This document shows positions 7,067 to 16,120 of a stretch of 64,000 nucleotides of DNA, in pieces. The notes below the pieces were generated by a model. The model saw only the letters and a list, made by a program, of their open reading frames with translations. It was not told where the DNA came from and did no database searches. The position numbers were made by a program, and so were the translations under genes. The first letter of the stretch is position 1. Each line of letters starts with the position of its first letter. Location of the stretch: the IMG/VR virus record IMGVR_UViG_3300028287_000410, positions 1 through 64,000 of that record; one strand, given 5' to 3'. The DNA comes from a virus.

Positions 7067-8830
7067 ATGAAACTGTCACAACTAATCGAGTCTTTTGTAA
7101 TCTCTAATGATGAATTCGAAGATTACCTAAACAGAGCTACGGAACAATTAACACAAGAACTACAGTCAGGTAAGAACCCACGTGACGCAGTTCATGATTT
7201 AGCATTAACATTTGCAGATCAGCACAACAAATCATATGATGCATACACACGTATGTCAGACTCATTATCAGCAAGAATGCATACGTTAGAACTAGATGGT
7301 TCAACGTCTACTGAAATAGCTCCTGCCGATATGACGAACGGACCAGAAATGTCTGACATGGGTGCAGAACCAGAGATGATGACAGATCCAATGGGTGACA
7401 TGGAAATGGAAACTCCAGCACAAGACGAAATGCCAGGTGACAGTGACATGGAAGATTATGCTGCGGTAATGGACAATGAGCCAGAAGTTGAAGAATCAGT
7501 AAGTGAAGGCACAAAAGGCTGTGCTGACTGTGATTGGATTAAAGACGAAACTGATGGTGACGTTGATACATGTGATGAATGTGCGGCAGAAAAACGTCAA
7601 ACTAATGAATCAGAAAAGCGTTGGAAGCAAACTTCAATGTCTTCAGAAGATGCAATTAAACAATACGGCAAAGAAAACGTAAAAGTTAAAAAAGGCGCAT
7701 TGCGTAATGGCAATGACATGGTAGAAGTATTTGTTGAATCACTAAATGAAGACGATGAAGAAAAAGCACGCCAACGTGCGTTTGCTAAAGCAGACGAACC
7801 AGAGCGCGGCGAGAAACCTAAAAAGGTATCTCTAAAGAAAGCACCATGGGAAGAGTCAGTAAACGAAGGCGATGATACAGTTAAAGTAGTCTTTAGAAAA
7901 TTCGATAATGGTGATGTGATTGCATTGTTCCCAGAAGAAGAACAGGGTCGTGGACTGATTGGTTCATACATGGAAATTGGTCAGCATGGTGACGCATCTA
8001 AGTCATTGATTACTGACTTAGAACCAGCATCAAAAGAAGAATACGCAAAACTAGCCGCTGAATTAAAGCGCATTGGTTATGATATTGTTATGGCAGAGTC
8101 AGTAAACGAAGCGGCAGAATGCAAATATTGCGGTGGTGATTGCCCTAATGATGAAGAACATGCATGTGACGGCTACTTGGGTGATATTGACGGACTATAT
8201 GAAGCGAAAGCATCAGTACTAGACCAACTACAACGCATTGTAGATGACAAGCAAGCAAAGTCAATTAAGTTTGATGACGGTTCTTCAAAAGTAGACATGT
8301 TCACAGCATCAGCTATCACACAAGTACATGCTAAAGTAAACGATGCTAACAAAGCAAAGATTGAAAAAATGCTTAACACTCGTACAGGTTTAATGAAGAT
8401 TGCTAAAGTTGCAATGGGCGCATTAAAAGAAGGTAAGCTAGATGAAATTCTTCCAGCAGTAGGTGCTATAGCAGGTGGTATTGCAAGAGCAGCAGTGTCA
8501 AAAGGCATTAAAGGTGCAGCAACACGTGCAGGTATTAAAGGTGTAGCAAGCAAACTGGCACCGAACAATGAAGCAACTGATATAGCTGATAGAATTATGC
8601 GTACAAGTTCACGTCAATCATTCTCAGAGTATAACGAGTTTTATAAAGCACTAGATTCAGCAGCTAAAGCAGGTAAAAAAGCAGGCGACCATATTGAAGT
8701 TGGTGGCAAGAAAGTTAAATTGAAGTCTAATCCAAAGCAAATACATGACTTAACAGATGCAGAAATGGATAAGATTGATGCGTTAGCAAACCGTCTAAAT
8801 GAGATGTGCGGTAAAAAATATAAAAAATAA
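7067..8830 (+). CDS. multi-module late protein with ESVNE-type linkers and zinc-knuckle-like segments (587 aa)
   Basis: The leader is MKLSQLIES. Modules are divided by linkers ESVSE (residue about 142), ESLNE (about 223), ESVNE (about 263) and ESVNE (about 344). Two short modules carry paired cysteines, CADC...CDEC (about 150-170) and CKYCGGDC (about 348-356), which look like zinc or metal knuckles. A Met/Asp-rich segment occupies about 90-140, and the C-terminal part has a Gly/Ala-rich helix (AVGAIAGGIARAAVSKGIKG) followed by a basic domain. Each linker fits a V/L-x-E prohead protease site. A cleaved, head-packaged polyprotein is inferred. Confidence 0.6.
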   Translation: MKLSQLIESFVISNDEFEDYLNRATEQLTQELQSGKNPRDAVHDLALTFADQHNKSYDAYTRMSDSLSARMHTLELDGSTSTEIAPADMTNGPEMSDMGAEPEMMTDPMGDMEMETPAQDEMPGDSDMEDYAAVMDNEPEVEESVSEGTKGCADCDWIKDETDGDVDTCDECAAEKRQTNESEKRWKQTSMSSEDAIKQYGKENVKVKKGALRNGNDMVEVFVESLNEDDEEKARQRAFAKADEPERGEKPKKVSLKKAPWEESVNEGDDTVKVVFRKFDNGDVIALFPEEEQGRGLIGSYMEIGQHGDASKSLITDLEPASKEEYAKLAAELKRIGYDIVMAESVNEAAECKYCGGDCPNDEEHACDGYLGDIDGLYEAKASVLDQLQRIVDDKQAKSIKFDDGSSKVDMFTASAITQVHAKVNDANKAKIEKMLNTRTGLMKIAKVAMGALKEGKLDEILPAVGAIAGGIARAAVSKGIKGAATRAGIKGVASKLAPNNEATDIADRIMRTSSRQSFSEYNEFYKALDSAAKAGKKAGDHIEVGGKKVKLKSNPKQIHDLTDAEMDKIDALANRLNEMCGKKYKK

Positions 8831-8833
8831 CTA

Positions 8834-8862
8834 TTGACATAAGAACACCTCTGTGTTATATT
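8834..8862 (+). promoter_or_regulatory. sigma70-type promoter (TTGACA-N17-TATATT)
   Basis: A consensus -35 box and a TATATT -10 box are 17 bases apart, just behind the stop of the preceding gene. RNA would start near 8869. It drives the dsbA-polymerase-clamp block. The start site falls inside the stem of an intrinsic terminator that closes the upstream late gene. Confidence 0.8.
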
Positions 8863-8866
8863 AAAG

Positions 8867-8890
8867 GGAACTCGAATAGAGTTCCTTTTT
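8867..8890 (+). terminator. rho-independent terminator overlapping a promoter start site
   Basis: GGAACTC and GAGTTCC form a seven-pair stem with loop GAATA, followed by six T. It should stop RNA from the late gene at 7067-8830. RNA begun at the adjacent promoter would start within the 5' arm and so would not form the full hairpin, an economical arrangement. Confidence 0.85.
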
Positions 8891-8914
8891 TATTGACCTT
8901 ATGAGGAGATTAAC

Positions 8915-9175
8915 ATGTCACTAGATAGCATTTCAAGCGAAGAAAAAGCAAAACTAAAGCAACTTGTAGACGAAGGATGTTCTGTACTACAAGAAGTAGA
9001 TGACCTTAAAGGTGGTCTGCGTGATACAGTGAAAGCAATCGCTGAAGAACTTGATATCAAACCCGCTGTACTCAACAAAGCAATTTCACTTGCACACAAA
9101 GCAAACCTTCAAGGTGCAAAACAAGACTTCGAAGACGTAGAAACTGTACTTGAGACTGTGGGACGCACACTATAA
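8915..9175 (+). CDS. dsbA: DsbA-like double-stranded DNA-binding protein (86 aa)
   Basis: The small helical protein matches the length (T4 DsbA is 89 residues) and the C-terminal pattern of T4 DsbA, with an acidic first half and a helix pair ending in NKAISLAHKANL...FEDVETVLETV. T4 DsbA binds DNA near late promoters and modulates transcription. GAGGAG precedes the ATG, and the DNA polymerase starts at the base after its stop. The family assignment is by pattern and context rather than by strong identity. Confidence 0.6.
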   Translation: MSLDSISSEEKAKLKQLVDEGCSVLQEVDDLKGGLRDTVKAIAEELDIKPAVLNKAISLAHKANLQGAKQDFEDVETVLETVGRTL

Positions 9176-11971
9176 ATGAGCTATGTAGACGCCTACTACA
9201 ACAAAGATAAAGATATTGTGCAAGTCGTTGAACGTATCAACGGCAAGCGCATTTATCAAGATTATCCTGCGTGGCGTACATTCTATGTACGTGACGATAG
9301 GGGATCTCATACAAGTATTCACGGTGAGAAAGTTCGTCAAGTGAAAGTCAAACGTAAGAAAGACTTGCACAAAGAACTACGTATGCATTCTGATAAGAAG
9401 ATTTATGAGAGTGATATTAAGCCGGAGATTAGATGTCTTGCTGAAAACTATCTTGGCAAGGACTCGCCAAAGTTGAATGTGGCGTTCTTCGATATCGAGG
9501 TTGACTTCGATGCGGCGCGCGGTTTTGCTCCGCCAGAAGATCCGTTCATGCCGATTACTGCAATTACAGTAGCATTGCAATGGACTGGACAACTTGTAAC
9601 ATTCGTTATCCCGCCAGAGCATATGCGTGAAGGTGGGGGACTAGACGAAGCACAACGACTATGTGGTAAGTTTGGAGATACGTTTTTGTATCTTAGCGAA
9701 GCAGATTTGTTGAATGACTTCTTAGCTCTTATCGAAGATGCAGATGTACTCAGTGGTTGGAACAGTGAAGTTTTCGATATTCCATACACTCTTAATCGTA
9801 TTGTGCGTGTGTTGAGTAAGTCACATACACGTAAGCTATGTCTGTGGGACTTGTATCCTACTCCTAAGAAACTTATTAAGTATGGAAAAGAACAAACAAG
9901 TTATAACCTACTCGGACGTATTCACCTCGATTATCTTGAACTGTATCGCAAGTACACATATCACGAAATGCATTCATATTCACTTGATGCTATCGGTGAG
10001 TATGAACTTGGTGAACGTAAGGTTGCATATGAGGGCACACTAGATCAGTTATACAATCAAGACTTCTATAAGTTTATTGAATATAACAGACAGGATACTG
10101 CATTACTCGACAAGCTAGACAGGAAGCTACAGTTCATTGACTTGGCAAACGAGATTGCACACGATAACACTGTTAACATTCAAACTACAATGGGTGCGGT
10201 TGCTGTGACTGAATCAGCCATCATCAACGAAGCACACAGACGTGGTATGGTTGTTCCAGATCGTAAGCGTAGATCATGGGATACAGAAGACGATGATTAT
10301 GAACCTACACGTGAAGAAGAGGAAGCGGCAGAAGCACAGAAAGCGGCTGGTGCATTCGTTGCAGATCCACAGAAGGGTCTGCAAAAGTGGGTTGCAGGTA
10401 TCGATATTAACTCGCTGTATCCTTCTATCATTCGTGCGTTAAACATGTCTCCAGAAACTATTACTGCACAACTTCGTCCTGACTTGACTGATGAAATGAT
10501 TCAGACACGTATCAGAACTGGTCGCGGTGGTAAGAGCAAAGGCTTTGGTGCCGCACAAGCATGGGAAGATACGTTCTCTACAGAAGAGTTTCGTCTGTTG
10601 AATGAAAAAGACAAGACACAAATAATGACTCTTGATATGGAAGATGGTTCTGAACATCAGTTGACTGGTGCAGAAGTAGCAGACTTAGTGTTCAGTGGCG
10701 ATTTGCCGTGGGCTATCAGTGCGAACGGCACTGTATTCAGACAAGACGTACAAGGTATCATTCCTAGTTTGCTTGAGCGTTGGTATGCAGAACGTAAAGT
10801 ACTACAAGCTAATAAGAAGAAAGCAATTGAAAAGGGCGATAAAGAAGAAATCGCTTTCTGGGATAAACGACAGCTAGTTAAGAAGATTAACTTGAACAGT
10901 TTGTATGGTGCGATCCTTAATCAAGGGTGTCGTTTCTATGATAAACGTATCGGGCAATCAACTACTCTATCAGGTCGTTGTATCACACGTCACATGGGTG
11001 CTAAGACTAATGAAGTTATCGATGGCACGTATGACTATAAAGGCAAATCAGTTATCTATGGCGATACTGACTCTATCTACTATTCAATGTATCCTTCATA
11101 TCACAAAGAAATCGATAGCGGTGAGATTGAATGGGATAAAGAGATTGCTCTTACTATGTATGACGAAATTGCAGATCAAGTAAACGCAAGTTTCCCTGAC
11201 TTTATGAAAGACTTCTTTAATGTCCCTCGCAAGCAAGGTGAAATCATTGCTGCAGGACGTGAGAACTTAGCAACGTCTGCTATCTTTATTAAGAAGAAAC
11301 GTTATGCTATGCTTATCTACGATGATGATGGTGAACGCCGTGATGTCGATGGTAAACCTGGCAAAGTTAAAGCTATGGGACTTGACTTGAAACGTTCTGA
11401 TACTCCAGACTATATGCAAACATTTCTTAGTTCGTGTTTGCTTAAAGTACTTACTGGTGGGGATCAAGATGATATCATTGATATGGTCAAAGAGTTTAAG
11501 AAAGAGTTTCGCAATAAGCCGGGTTGGGAGAAAGGTACTCCTAAGCGTGTTAACAACTTGACTAAGTTCAAGAACGATGTAGCAAAATACAAGAAAGCAC
11601 AGAATGCAGACTTCAAGCTACGTAGTTCAGAAGACAAGTTGCAGAAGCCTAGACTTCCGGGACACGTGAGTGCTGCATTGAACTGGAATACATTACGTGA
11701 AATGCATGGGGATCGTTATTCTATTGAGATTACAGATGGTATGAAAACTATCGTGTGTAAGCTAAGAGACAATCCCATGAAGATGAAAAGTATTGCATAT
11801 CCAATTGATGCAGATCGAATTCCAGAATGGTTCCAAGAACTTCCGTTCGATCATGATTTGATGGAAACAACAATCATTGACAAGAAGATTGACAACTTGA
11901 TTGGTGTTCTGAAATGGGACTTGCGCAATGCTAGTAACAGTGAAACTTTTGAAGATTTGTTTTCATTCTAA
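9176..11971 (+). CDS. family B replicative DNA polymerase (gp43 type)
   Basis: This 931-residue enzyme replicates phage DNA. Exonuclease motifs are FFDIEVDFD (D106, E108), WNSEVFDIPY and YNRQDT. Polymerase motif A is DINSLYPSI, motif B KINLNSLYG and motif C YGDTDS (about 628-633), so both proofreading and synthesis sites look intact. An acidic insertion (EDDDYEPTREEEEAAEAQ, about 372-390) lies between the two halves. It starts directly after dsbA and its stop overlaps the next ATG in TAATG. Length is close to T4 gp43 (898). Confidence 0.97.
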   Translation: MSYVDAYYNKDKDIVQVVERINGKRIYQDYPAWRTFYVRDDRGSHTSIHGEKVRQVKVKRKKDLHKELRMHSDKKIYESDIKPEIRCLAENYLGKDSPKLNVAFFDIEVDFDAARGFAPPEDPFMPITAITVALQWTGQLVTFVIPPEHMREGGGLDEAQRLCGKFGDTFLYLSEADLLNDFLALIEDADVLSGWNSEVFDIPYTLNRIVRVLSKSHTRKLCLWDLYPTPKKLIKYGKEQTSYNLLGRIHLDYLELYRKYTYHEMHSYSLDAIGEYELGERKVAYEGTLDQLYNQDFYKFIEYNRQDTALLDKLDRKLQFIDLANEIAHDNTVNIQTTMGAVAVTESAIINEAHRRGMVVPDRKRRSWDTEDDDYEPTREEEEAAEAQKAAGAFVADPQKGLQKWVAGIDINSLYPSIIRALNMSPETITAQLRPDLTDEMIQTRIRTGRGGKSKGFGAAQAWEDTFSTEEFRLLNEKDKTQIMTLDMEDGSEHQLTGAEVADLVFSGDLPWAISANGTVFRQDVQGIIPSLLERWYAERKVLQANKKKAIEKGDKEEIAFWDKRQLVKKINLNSLYGAILNQGCRFYDKRIGQSTTLSGRCITRHMGAKTNEVIDGTYDYKGKSVIYGDTDSIYYSMYPSYHKEIDSGEIEWDKEIALTMYDEIADQVNASFPDFMKDFFNVPRKQGEIIAAGRENLATSAIFIKKKRYAMLIYDDDGERRDVDGKPGKVKAMGLDLKRSDTPDYMQTFLSSCLLKVLTGGDQDDIIDMVKEFKKEFRNKPGWEKGTPKRVNNLTKFKNDVAKYKKAQNADFKLRSSEDKLQKPRLPGHVSAALNWNTLREMHGDRYSIEITDGMKTIVCKLRDNPMKMKSIAYPIDADRIPEWFQELPFDHDLMETTIIDKKIDNLIGVLKWDLRNASNSETFEDLFSF

Positions 11972-12552
11972 TGGCTAAAAAGACTTACACAGAACTAGTA
12001 TCCAGTTTAGGGAGGAATGCTGCATCAGATGAATGCTATACTCCTCCAGATCAAGTACTTCCATTACTACCTTATTTGGATAAGACAAAGACTTACTATG
12101 AAGCGACTAGTGGAATATCTAGTTTGCTAGTAGAAGGTTTTAAGAAATACGATTACAACATCGTAGCAAGTAATGGGAAAGACTTCTTTGACTGTGAGCC
12201 AGATGATGTACATGATGGGATTATAACTAATCCACCGTATAGTATCAAAGACAAGTTTATTGAGCATTGCTATGCTCTTGGCAAACCTTTTGCACTATTG
12301 TTACCTATCGCAAGTTTTCAAGGAAGCAAGCGTGGCAAAATGTTCATGGAACATGGTATGAGTGCGTTAGTATACAATAACAGAGTTGACTTTACAGGTG
12401 GGGGTAGTCCTACATTTGGTAATGCTTGGTTCATGTGGGGTATACTGCCCAATAATACTATTCATTGGGTTGATAATCCAAAGATAGGAAACACTAAAAA
12501 GAAAACTACACAAGTTGAAGAAAAATCATTTGACAACTTGTTTGACTTGTGA
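11971..12552 (+). CDS. adenine-specific DNA methyltransferase-like protein (193 aa)
   Basis: The catalytic motif NPPYS (in DGIITNPPYS, about residues 85-94) is that of N6-adenine or N4-cytosine DNA methyltransferases, and EATSGISSL near residue 44 can serve as the SAM-binding loop in place of the usual E-P-x-x-G-x-G. The chain is short, with no recognisable target-recognition domain. It overlaps the polymerase stop by one base, and the promoter of the clamp gene lies in its last codons. It may methylate phage DNA, but a structural or inactive role cannot be excluded. Confidence 0.6.
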   Translation: MAKKTYTELVSSLGRNAASDECYTPPDQVLPLLPYLDKTKTYYEATSGISSLLVEGFKKYDYNIVASNGKDFFDCEPDDVHDGIITNPPYSIKDKFIEHCYALGKPFALLLPIASFQGSKRGKMFMEHGMSALVYNNRVDFTGGGSPTFGNAWFMWGILPNNTIHWVDNPKIGNTKKKTTQVEEKSFDNLFDL

Positions 12553-12558
12553 TATAAT
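12530..12558 (+). promoter_or_regulatory. sigma70-type promoter (TTGACA-N17-TATAAT)
   Basis: Full consensus -35 and -10 boxes with 17-base spacing lie across the end of the methylase-like gene. RNA would start near 12565 and lead into the sliding clamp gene, giving the clamp its own strong promoter. Confidence 0.85.
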
Positions 12559-12586
12559 AGTAATTAATAAAATATAGGAGAACGCA

Positions 12587-13342
12587 ATGCGTGACATTTT
12601 AAAAGATATTGTGAAGCACACACATTCGCTTGGTATCATCCAAGCAGCAAAAGTGACAACAGACAGCGAAGCAACAACACTAGATGCGATGGACGATGAT
12701 CGTACTGTTGTACTACGTGCAAAGCTACATGATCGTGTACCAGAGTTTGAAGGTAAGTTCGGTCTAGGTCGCTTGGGCGTACTGAACGGTTATCTCGGTT
12801 ATGAAAGCCGCAACACTGAAAATGAAGTTGTAGGTACACATGTAGAGATTAATCGCGTAGAGCGCAACGGCGAAGAAGTTCCAGCAGAGTTTAACTTTAC
12901 TATTCCAGGTATTTTGAATTCTACATATCGTGTAATTACAGCAGAACTTGTTGACGCACAGATTAAAACAGCAAACTTCAAAGGCGCGAAGTGGGATGTT
13001 GAAGTAATGCCAACACAACAAGCAATCAAAGATTTGCAAACTGTTGCAGGTATTCTATCAGCGTATGATCCATTGTTCACAGTACGTACAGTAGATGGCA
13101 ATCTACAGTTTACAATCGGTGATGCATCTACAGATAAAGCAGAGATTACATTTGCTCGTAATGTAGAAGGCGAACTTAAATCAGGTTGGTCATTCCCACT
13201 TTCAACAGTGTTGACAATTCTAAAATTGGGTGATACATCATCTATGAGTATTAAAATCTCAGATCAAGGTGCAATGGCTATTCACGTTGATAGCGGGATG
13301 GGCCTGTATGAGTACATTTTACCTGCTAAATCTGGCAATTAA
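12587..13342 (+). CDS. sliding clamp (gp45 type)
   Basis: This 251-residue protein has the length and character of T4 gp45 processivity clamps. The N-terminal segment KFGLGRLGVLNGYLGY is characteristic of gp45-type clamps of T4-like marine phages, and the rest is a two-domain alpha/beta repeat with regular beta strands. It rings DNA and tethers gp43; in T4 it also links to late transcription, which fits the late boxes in this genome. It has its own consensus promoter and an AGGAG ribosome site. Confidence 0.88.
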   Translation: MRDILKDIVKHTHSLGIIQAAKVTTDSEATTLDAMDDDRTVVLRAKLHDRVPEFEGKFGLGRLGVLNGYLGYESRNTENEVVGTHVEINRVERNGEEVPAEFNFTIPGILNSTYRVITAELVDAQIKTANFKGAKWDVEVMPTQQAIKDLQTVAGILSAYDPLFTVRTVDGNLQFTIGDASTDKAEITFARNVEGELKSGWSFPLSTVLTILKLGDTSSMSIKISDQGAMAIHVDSGMGLYEYILPAKSGN

Positions 13343-13385
13343 CCTAAATAAGAGTATAACAATATACAAAAGGATACAATAATAA

Positions 13386-14948
13386 ATGGTTAAAGACTTA
13401 GGTAAAAACAACATCAGTAGCGGATATGCAGTATTTCTGCCCGCTATTTCTAACTTCTATGTTCGTAAGGTATCACAACATTACGCAGGAACAACAGACA
13501 TGTTCCCTCCTGAGCGTATCCCTCAGGGATTTGAACATGGACTAGATGGATTAAACATCTTAGACAAAGATAAAGGCTATGTGTACTATTCGCATGGTCT
13601 TTATTCTGCTGGTCATGCTGAACTAGACTTAGAAAAAACTAAAATCGAAGACGGTATGATTGTTAATCGCAATAGAGAAGAAACAGTTCTAGTAGGGGAT
13701 TCAGGTGGGTATCAGATTGGTACTGGTGCTTGGAAACTAGACTGGTCTTCATTCTATGATAAAGAAGGTGATTGGGCAAAGACACGTCATGGTATTATGG
13801 CGTGGCTTGAAGAATATTGTGATTATTCTATGACACTTGATATTCCAGGATGGGCATGTTTGCCACAGTATCGTGATAAGAACGGTATCAAAAACTGGGA
13901 TGAATGTGTAGACAAAACAATCTTCAATCATGAATACTTTATCAACAACCGCACACCAGGCAAGACTAAGTTCTTAAACACTCTACATGGTTCTAATTGG
14001 GATACTAGTGAAAAGTGGTATGAGAAGGTCAAGCACTTCAATGATAAGTCAGTATATGGCGACAGAGCATTTGAAGGCTATGCGATGGCAGGGGATCACG
14101 CAGGTGATGCGGAACTACTACTACGTAGACTTATTCGTTTACGTGATGATGGTCTGCTTGGACAAGCAGACCAATCAGATGTTTGGATTCACACTCTTGG
14201 CATAAGCGTTCTCCCATGGGGTGCTATGTTAACAGCAATCCAACGACAGCTACGAAAGCATGTTAATCCAAACATCACAATCTCTTTTGATGCGGCTTCC
14301 CCCTATATTACTGCATCGAAAGGGTTGGCTTATGACTATCCTGACTTGAATGGTAACGCTTGGTCTTACAAGACTAAGAAGTTGAATTGGCGTCAAGATA
14401 TCAGTAATGATAAACAACCCTGGTTGTATGAAGGGGAAATCGGCTCACGTTTGAATATGCGAGATATCAATTACATGCAACCCGGTATGCTCAATCGCAA
14501 CAAGAAAGAAGCTAAATCAAGTTGGGATAGTCTAAGCTATATTTTAATTCAAGCACATAATGCTGAATATCATATTCGTGGTATGCAAGACGCAATACGC
14601 AGGTTCGATCATGAGTATGAAATGTTGCATGATAAACTAGATATCAACAACATGAATTTGGGTAAAACTAACGTACTATCCGATGTAGTTCCAGATAGAG
14701 TTCTGTACTTCGCTAAGTTCGTAGAAAAATTGTTTGACCCAGAAACTAAAGATCCTATGCAAATGCTAGGAGACTTTAAAGCGTTTCTACGAAAATGTGA
14801 AGGATCGCGTGTCCAAAACATTTCTACTACTCCTGACTTTATGGAATTTGAAGAATCAAATGTAAAGACAGAAGAATTTGTAGAAGCAGTTAAGGGAAAG
14901 AAGAAAGAATATGAAGAACCTGAAGGAATAGCAGAATTATTCGGATAA
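13386..14948 (+). CDS. dpdA: DpdA-like 7-deazaguanine DNA transglycosylase
   Basis: The TGT-fold signature GDSGGYQIGTG (D105) and the second Asp in YSMTLDIPG match the queuine tRNA-ribosyltransferase superfamily; the length (520) and the absence of the tRNA-enzyme C-terminal zinc pattern fit phage DpdA proteins, which replace guanine in DNA by a 7-deazaguanine. The window also holds FolE, QueE, a QueD-like and a QueC-like protein, which would make the base. It follows the clamp gene. The substrate (preQ0 or another derivative) cannot be read from sequence. Confidence 0.75.
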   Translation: MVKDLGKNNISSGYAVFLPAISNFYVRKVSQHYAGTTDMFPPERIPQGFEHGLDGLNILDKDKGYVYYSHGLYSAGHAELDLEKTKIEDGMIVNRNREETVLVGDSGGYQIGTGAWKLDWSSFYDKEGDWAKTRHGIMAWLEEYCDYSMTLDIPGWACLPQYRDKNGIKNWDECVDKTIFNHEYFINNRTPGKTKFLNTLHGSNWDTSEKWYEKVKHFNDKSVYGDRAFEGYAMAGDHAGDAELLLRRLIRLRDDGLLGQADQSDVWIHTLGISVLPWGAMLTAIQRQLRKHVNPNITISFDAASPYITASKGLAYDYPDLNGNAWSYKTKKLNWRQDISNDKQPWLYEGEIGSRLNMRDINYMQPGMLNRNKKEAKSSWDSLSYILIQAHNAEYHIRGMQDAIRRFDHEYEMLHDKLDINNMNLGKTNVLSDVVPDRVLYFAKFVEKLFDPETKDPMQMLGDFKAFLRKCEGSRVQNISTTPDFMEFEESNVKTEEFVEAVKGKKKEYEEPEGIAELFG

Positions 14949-14958
14949 GGAGGTATAT

Positions 14959-15138
14959 ATGACACCCGAAAAGAAACAAGCACGACTAGAAAGCCTAAGA
15001 AAAAAGCACAGAGAACTTGACAATCATATCAAAAAAGAGTATAACTTACACTTAGATGTGAATCATTTAAAATCTGAGAAACTACGAATGAAATCAGAAA
15101 TTTATGCTTTAGAGCAGGAACTTGGAGATAATGGGTAG
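14959..15138 (+). CDS. small coiled-coil DUF465/YdcH-like protein (59 aa)
   Basis: A perfect AGGAGG ribosome site precedes the ATG. The sequence has the antiparallel coiled-coil pattern of DUF465 proteins, with RLESLRKKHRELDNHIKKEY, a turn, and LKSEKLRMKSEIYALEQEL. Its stop overlaps the next gene's ATG (ATGGGTAG). The function is unknown in this family. Confidence 0.7.
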   Translation: MTPEKKQARLESLRKKHRELDNHIKKEYNLHLDVNHLKSEKLRMKSEIYALEQELGDNG

Positions 15139-15586
15139 TTACTATAATTATATGCTAACAGAAACTAGGAAAGCAAACATGAAAGACGATATGGAAAAAC
15201 AAAAACAAAATGCAAAACGTTGGATTTGGGTTACGTTTCAAAAAGAAGGTATTCACAAGTATCCTGCAGCATTGACAGATCCTGCTCTTGCGACAGGTGA
15301 TGAATACGATGTATCTTTTTTGGGATATCCGCATCGTCACATGTTTCATTTCCGTGTAGCAATTAAAGTAACACATAATGACAGAGATATTGAATTCATT
15401 CAATTCAAGCGTTGGTTAGAAAATCTATACAAAGATAATGTTATCGAACTTGATTATAAATCATGCGAAATGATGTCTGATGATTTGTTTGATCAAATCG
15501 TCGCAAAGTATCCGGGACGTGATATCAAAATCGAAATCTCCGAAGACGGAGAAAACGGAGCATTAGTAGAATATGACGCTCAGTGA
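15131..15586 (+). CDS. QueD-like (6-carboxytetrahydropterin synthase-fold) protein (151 aa)
   Basis: The start at 15131 uses the ATG behind TTGGAGATA rather than an upstream TTG. The pattern agrees with a divergent QueD: a first His in FQKEGIHKYPAA, the HxH zinc motif in YPHRHMFHFRVAIKV, a strand-helix with EFIQFKRWLENLY, then a Cys-containing SCEMMSDDLFDQI and a terminal EISEDGENGALVEY. QueD makes 6-carboxytetrahydropterin for the 7-deazaguanine pathway. It lies beside dpdA and overlaps apt, which supports the role. The match is by pattern only. Confidence 0.5.
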   Translation: MGSYYNYMLTETRKANMKDDMEKQKQNAKRWIWVTFQKEGIHKYPAALTDPALATGDEYDVSFLGYPHRHMFHFRVAIKVTHNDRDIEFIQFKRWLENLYKDNVIELDYKSCEMMSDDLFDQIVAKYPGRDIKIEISEDGENGALVEYDAQ

Positions 15587-16097
15587 AGAAATTCAAGCGA
15601 TGGTTAGAGTAGTACCTGATCATCCGCAACCAGGTATTATGTATCAGGATATGGCTAGTATCTTTAATCATCCTTCGGGATTGACTAAAGTTATTCAAGC
15701 ATTTCAAGAACAGAATATCATCTACGACAGAATCGTAGGATTAGACGCACGTGGCTTTCCAATGGCTGGTGCGCTAAGTGCTATTACAGGCAAACCGTTT
15801 GTTATGGCACGTAAGAAAGGTAAACTTCCGGGTGAGACTATCTCAACGGAATATGAATTAGAATACGGCACAGACGAACTACACCTTCAAACTGACTCAG
15901 TGTTAGACGATGACCGTGTTCTAATAATTGATGATGTTATTGCAACTGGTGGGACACTACTAGCGGCTACATCATTGATAGAACGAATGAATGGTAACAT
16001 AGTTGGTATTCATTCGATTATGGACTTGACTTTTTTAGGCGGGTCTGATAAACTGAGAGCTAAGGGATATCCCGTGTTCTCAATATTAAGTGAGTAA
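15573..16097 (+). CDS. apt: adenine phosphoribosyltransferase
   Basis: The PRPP-binding motif RVLIIDDVIATGGTL (about 110-124) is intact, and VPDHPQPGIMYQDM, GLDARGF and ARKKGKLPGETIS match Apt enzymes in order and spacing. The reaction is adenine plus PRPP to AMP. The length of 174 is usual. Its start overlaps the QueD-like gene by fourteen bases, so it is translated with it. A link to base turnover in DNA modification is possible but unproven. Confidence 0.88.
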   Translation: MTLSEEIQAMVRVVPDHPQPGIMYQDMASIFNHPSGLTKVIQAFQEQNIIYDRIVGLDARGFPMAGALSAITGKPFVMARKKGKLPGETISTEYELEYGTDELHLQTDSVLDDDRVLIIDDVIATGGTLLAATSLIERMNGNIVGIHSIMDLTFLGGSDKLRAKGYPVFSILSE

Positions 16098-16120
16098 CTG
16101 GCAAAACGAATAGGAATCTA

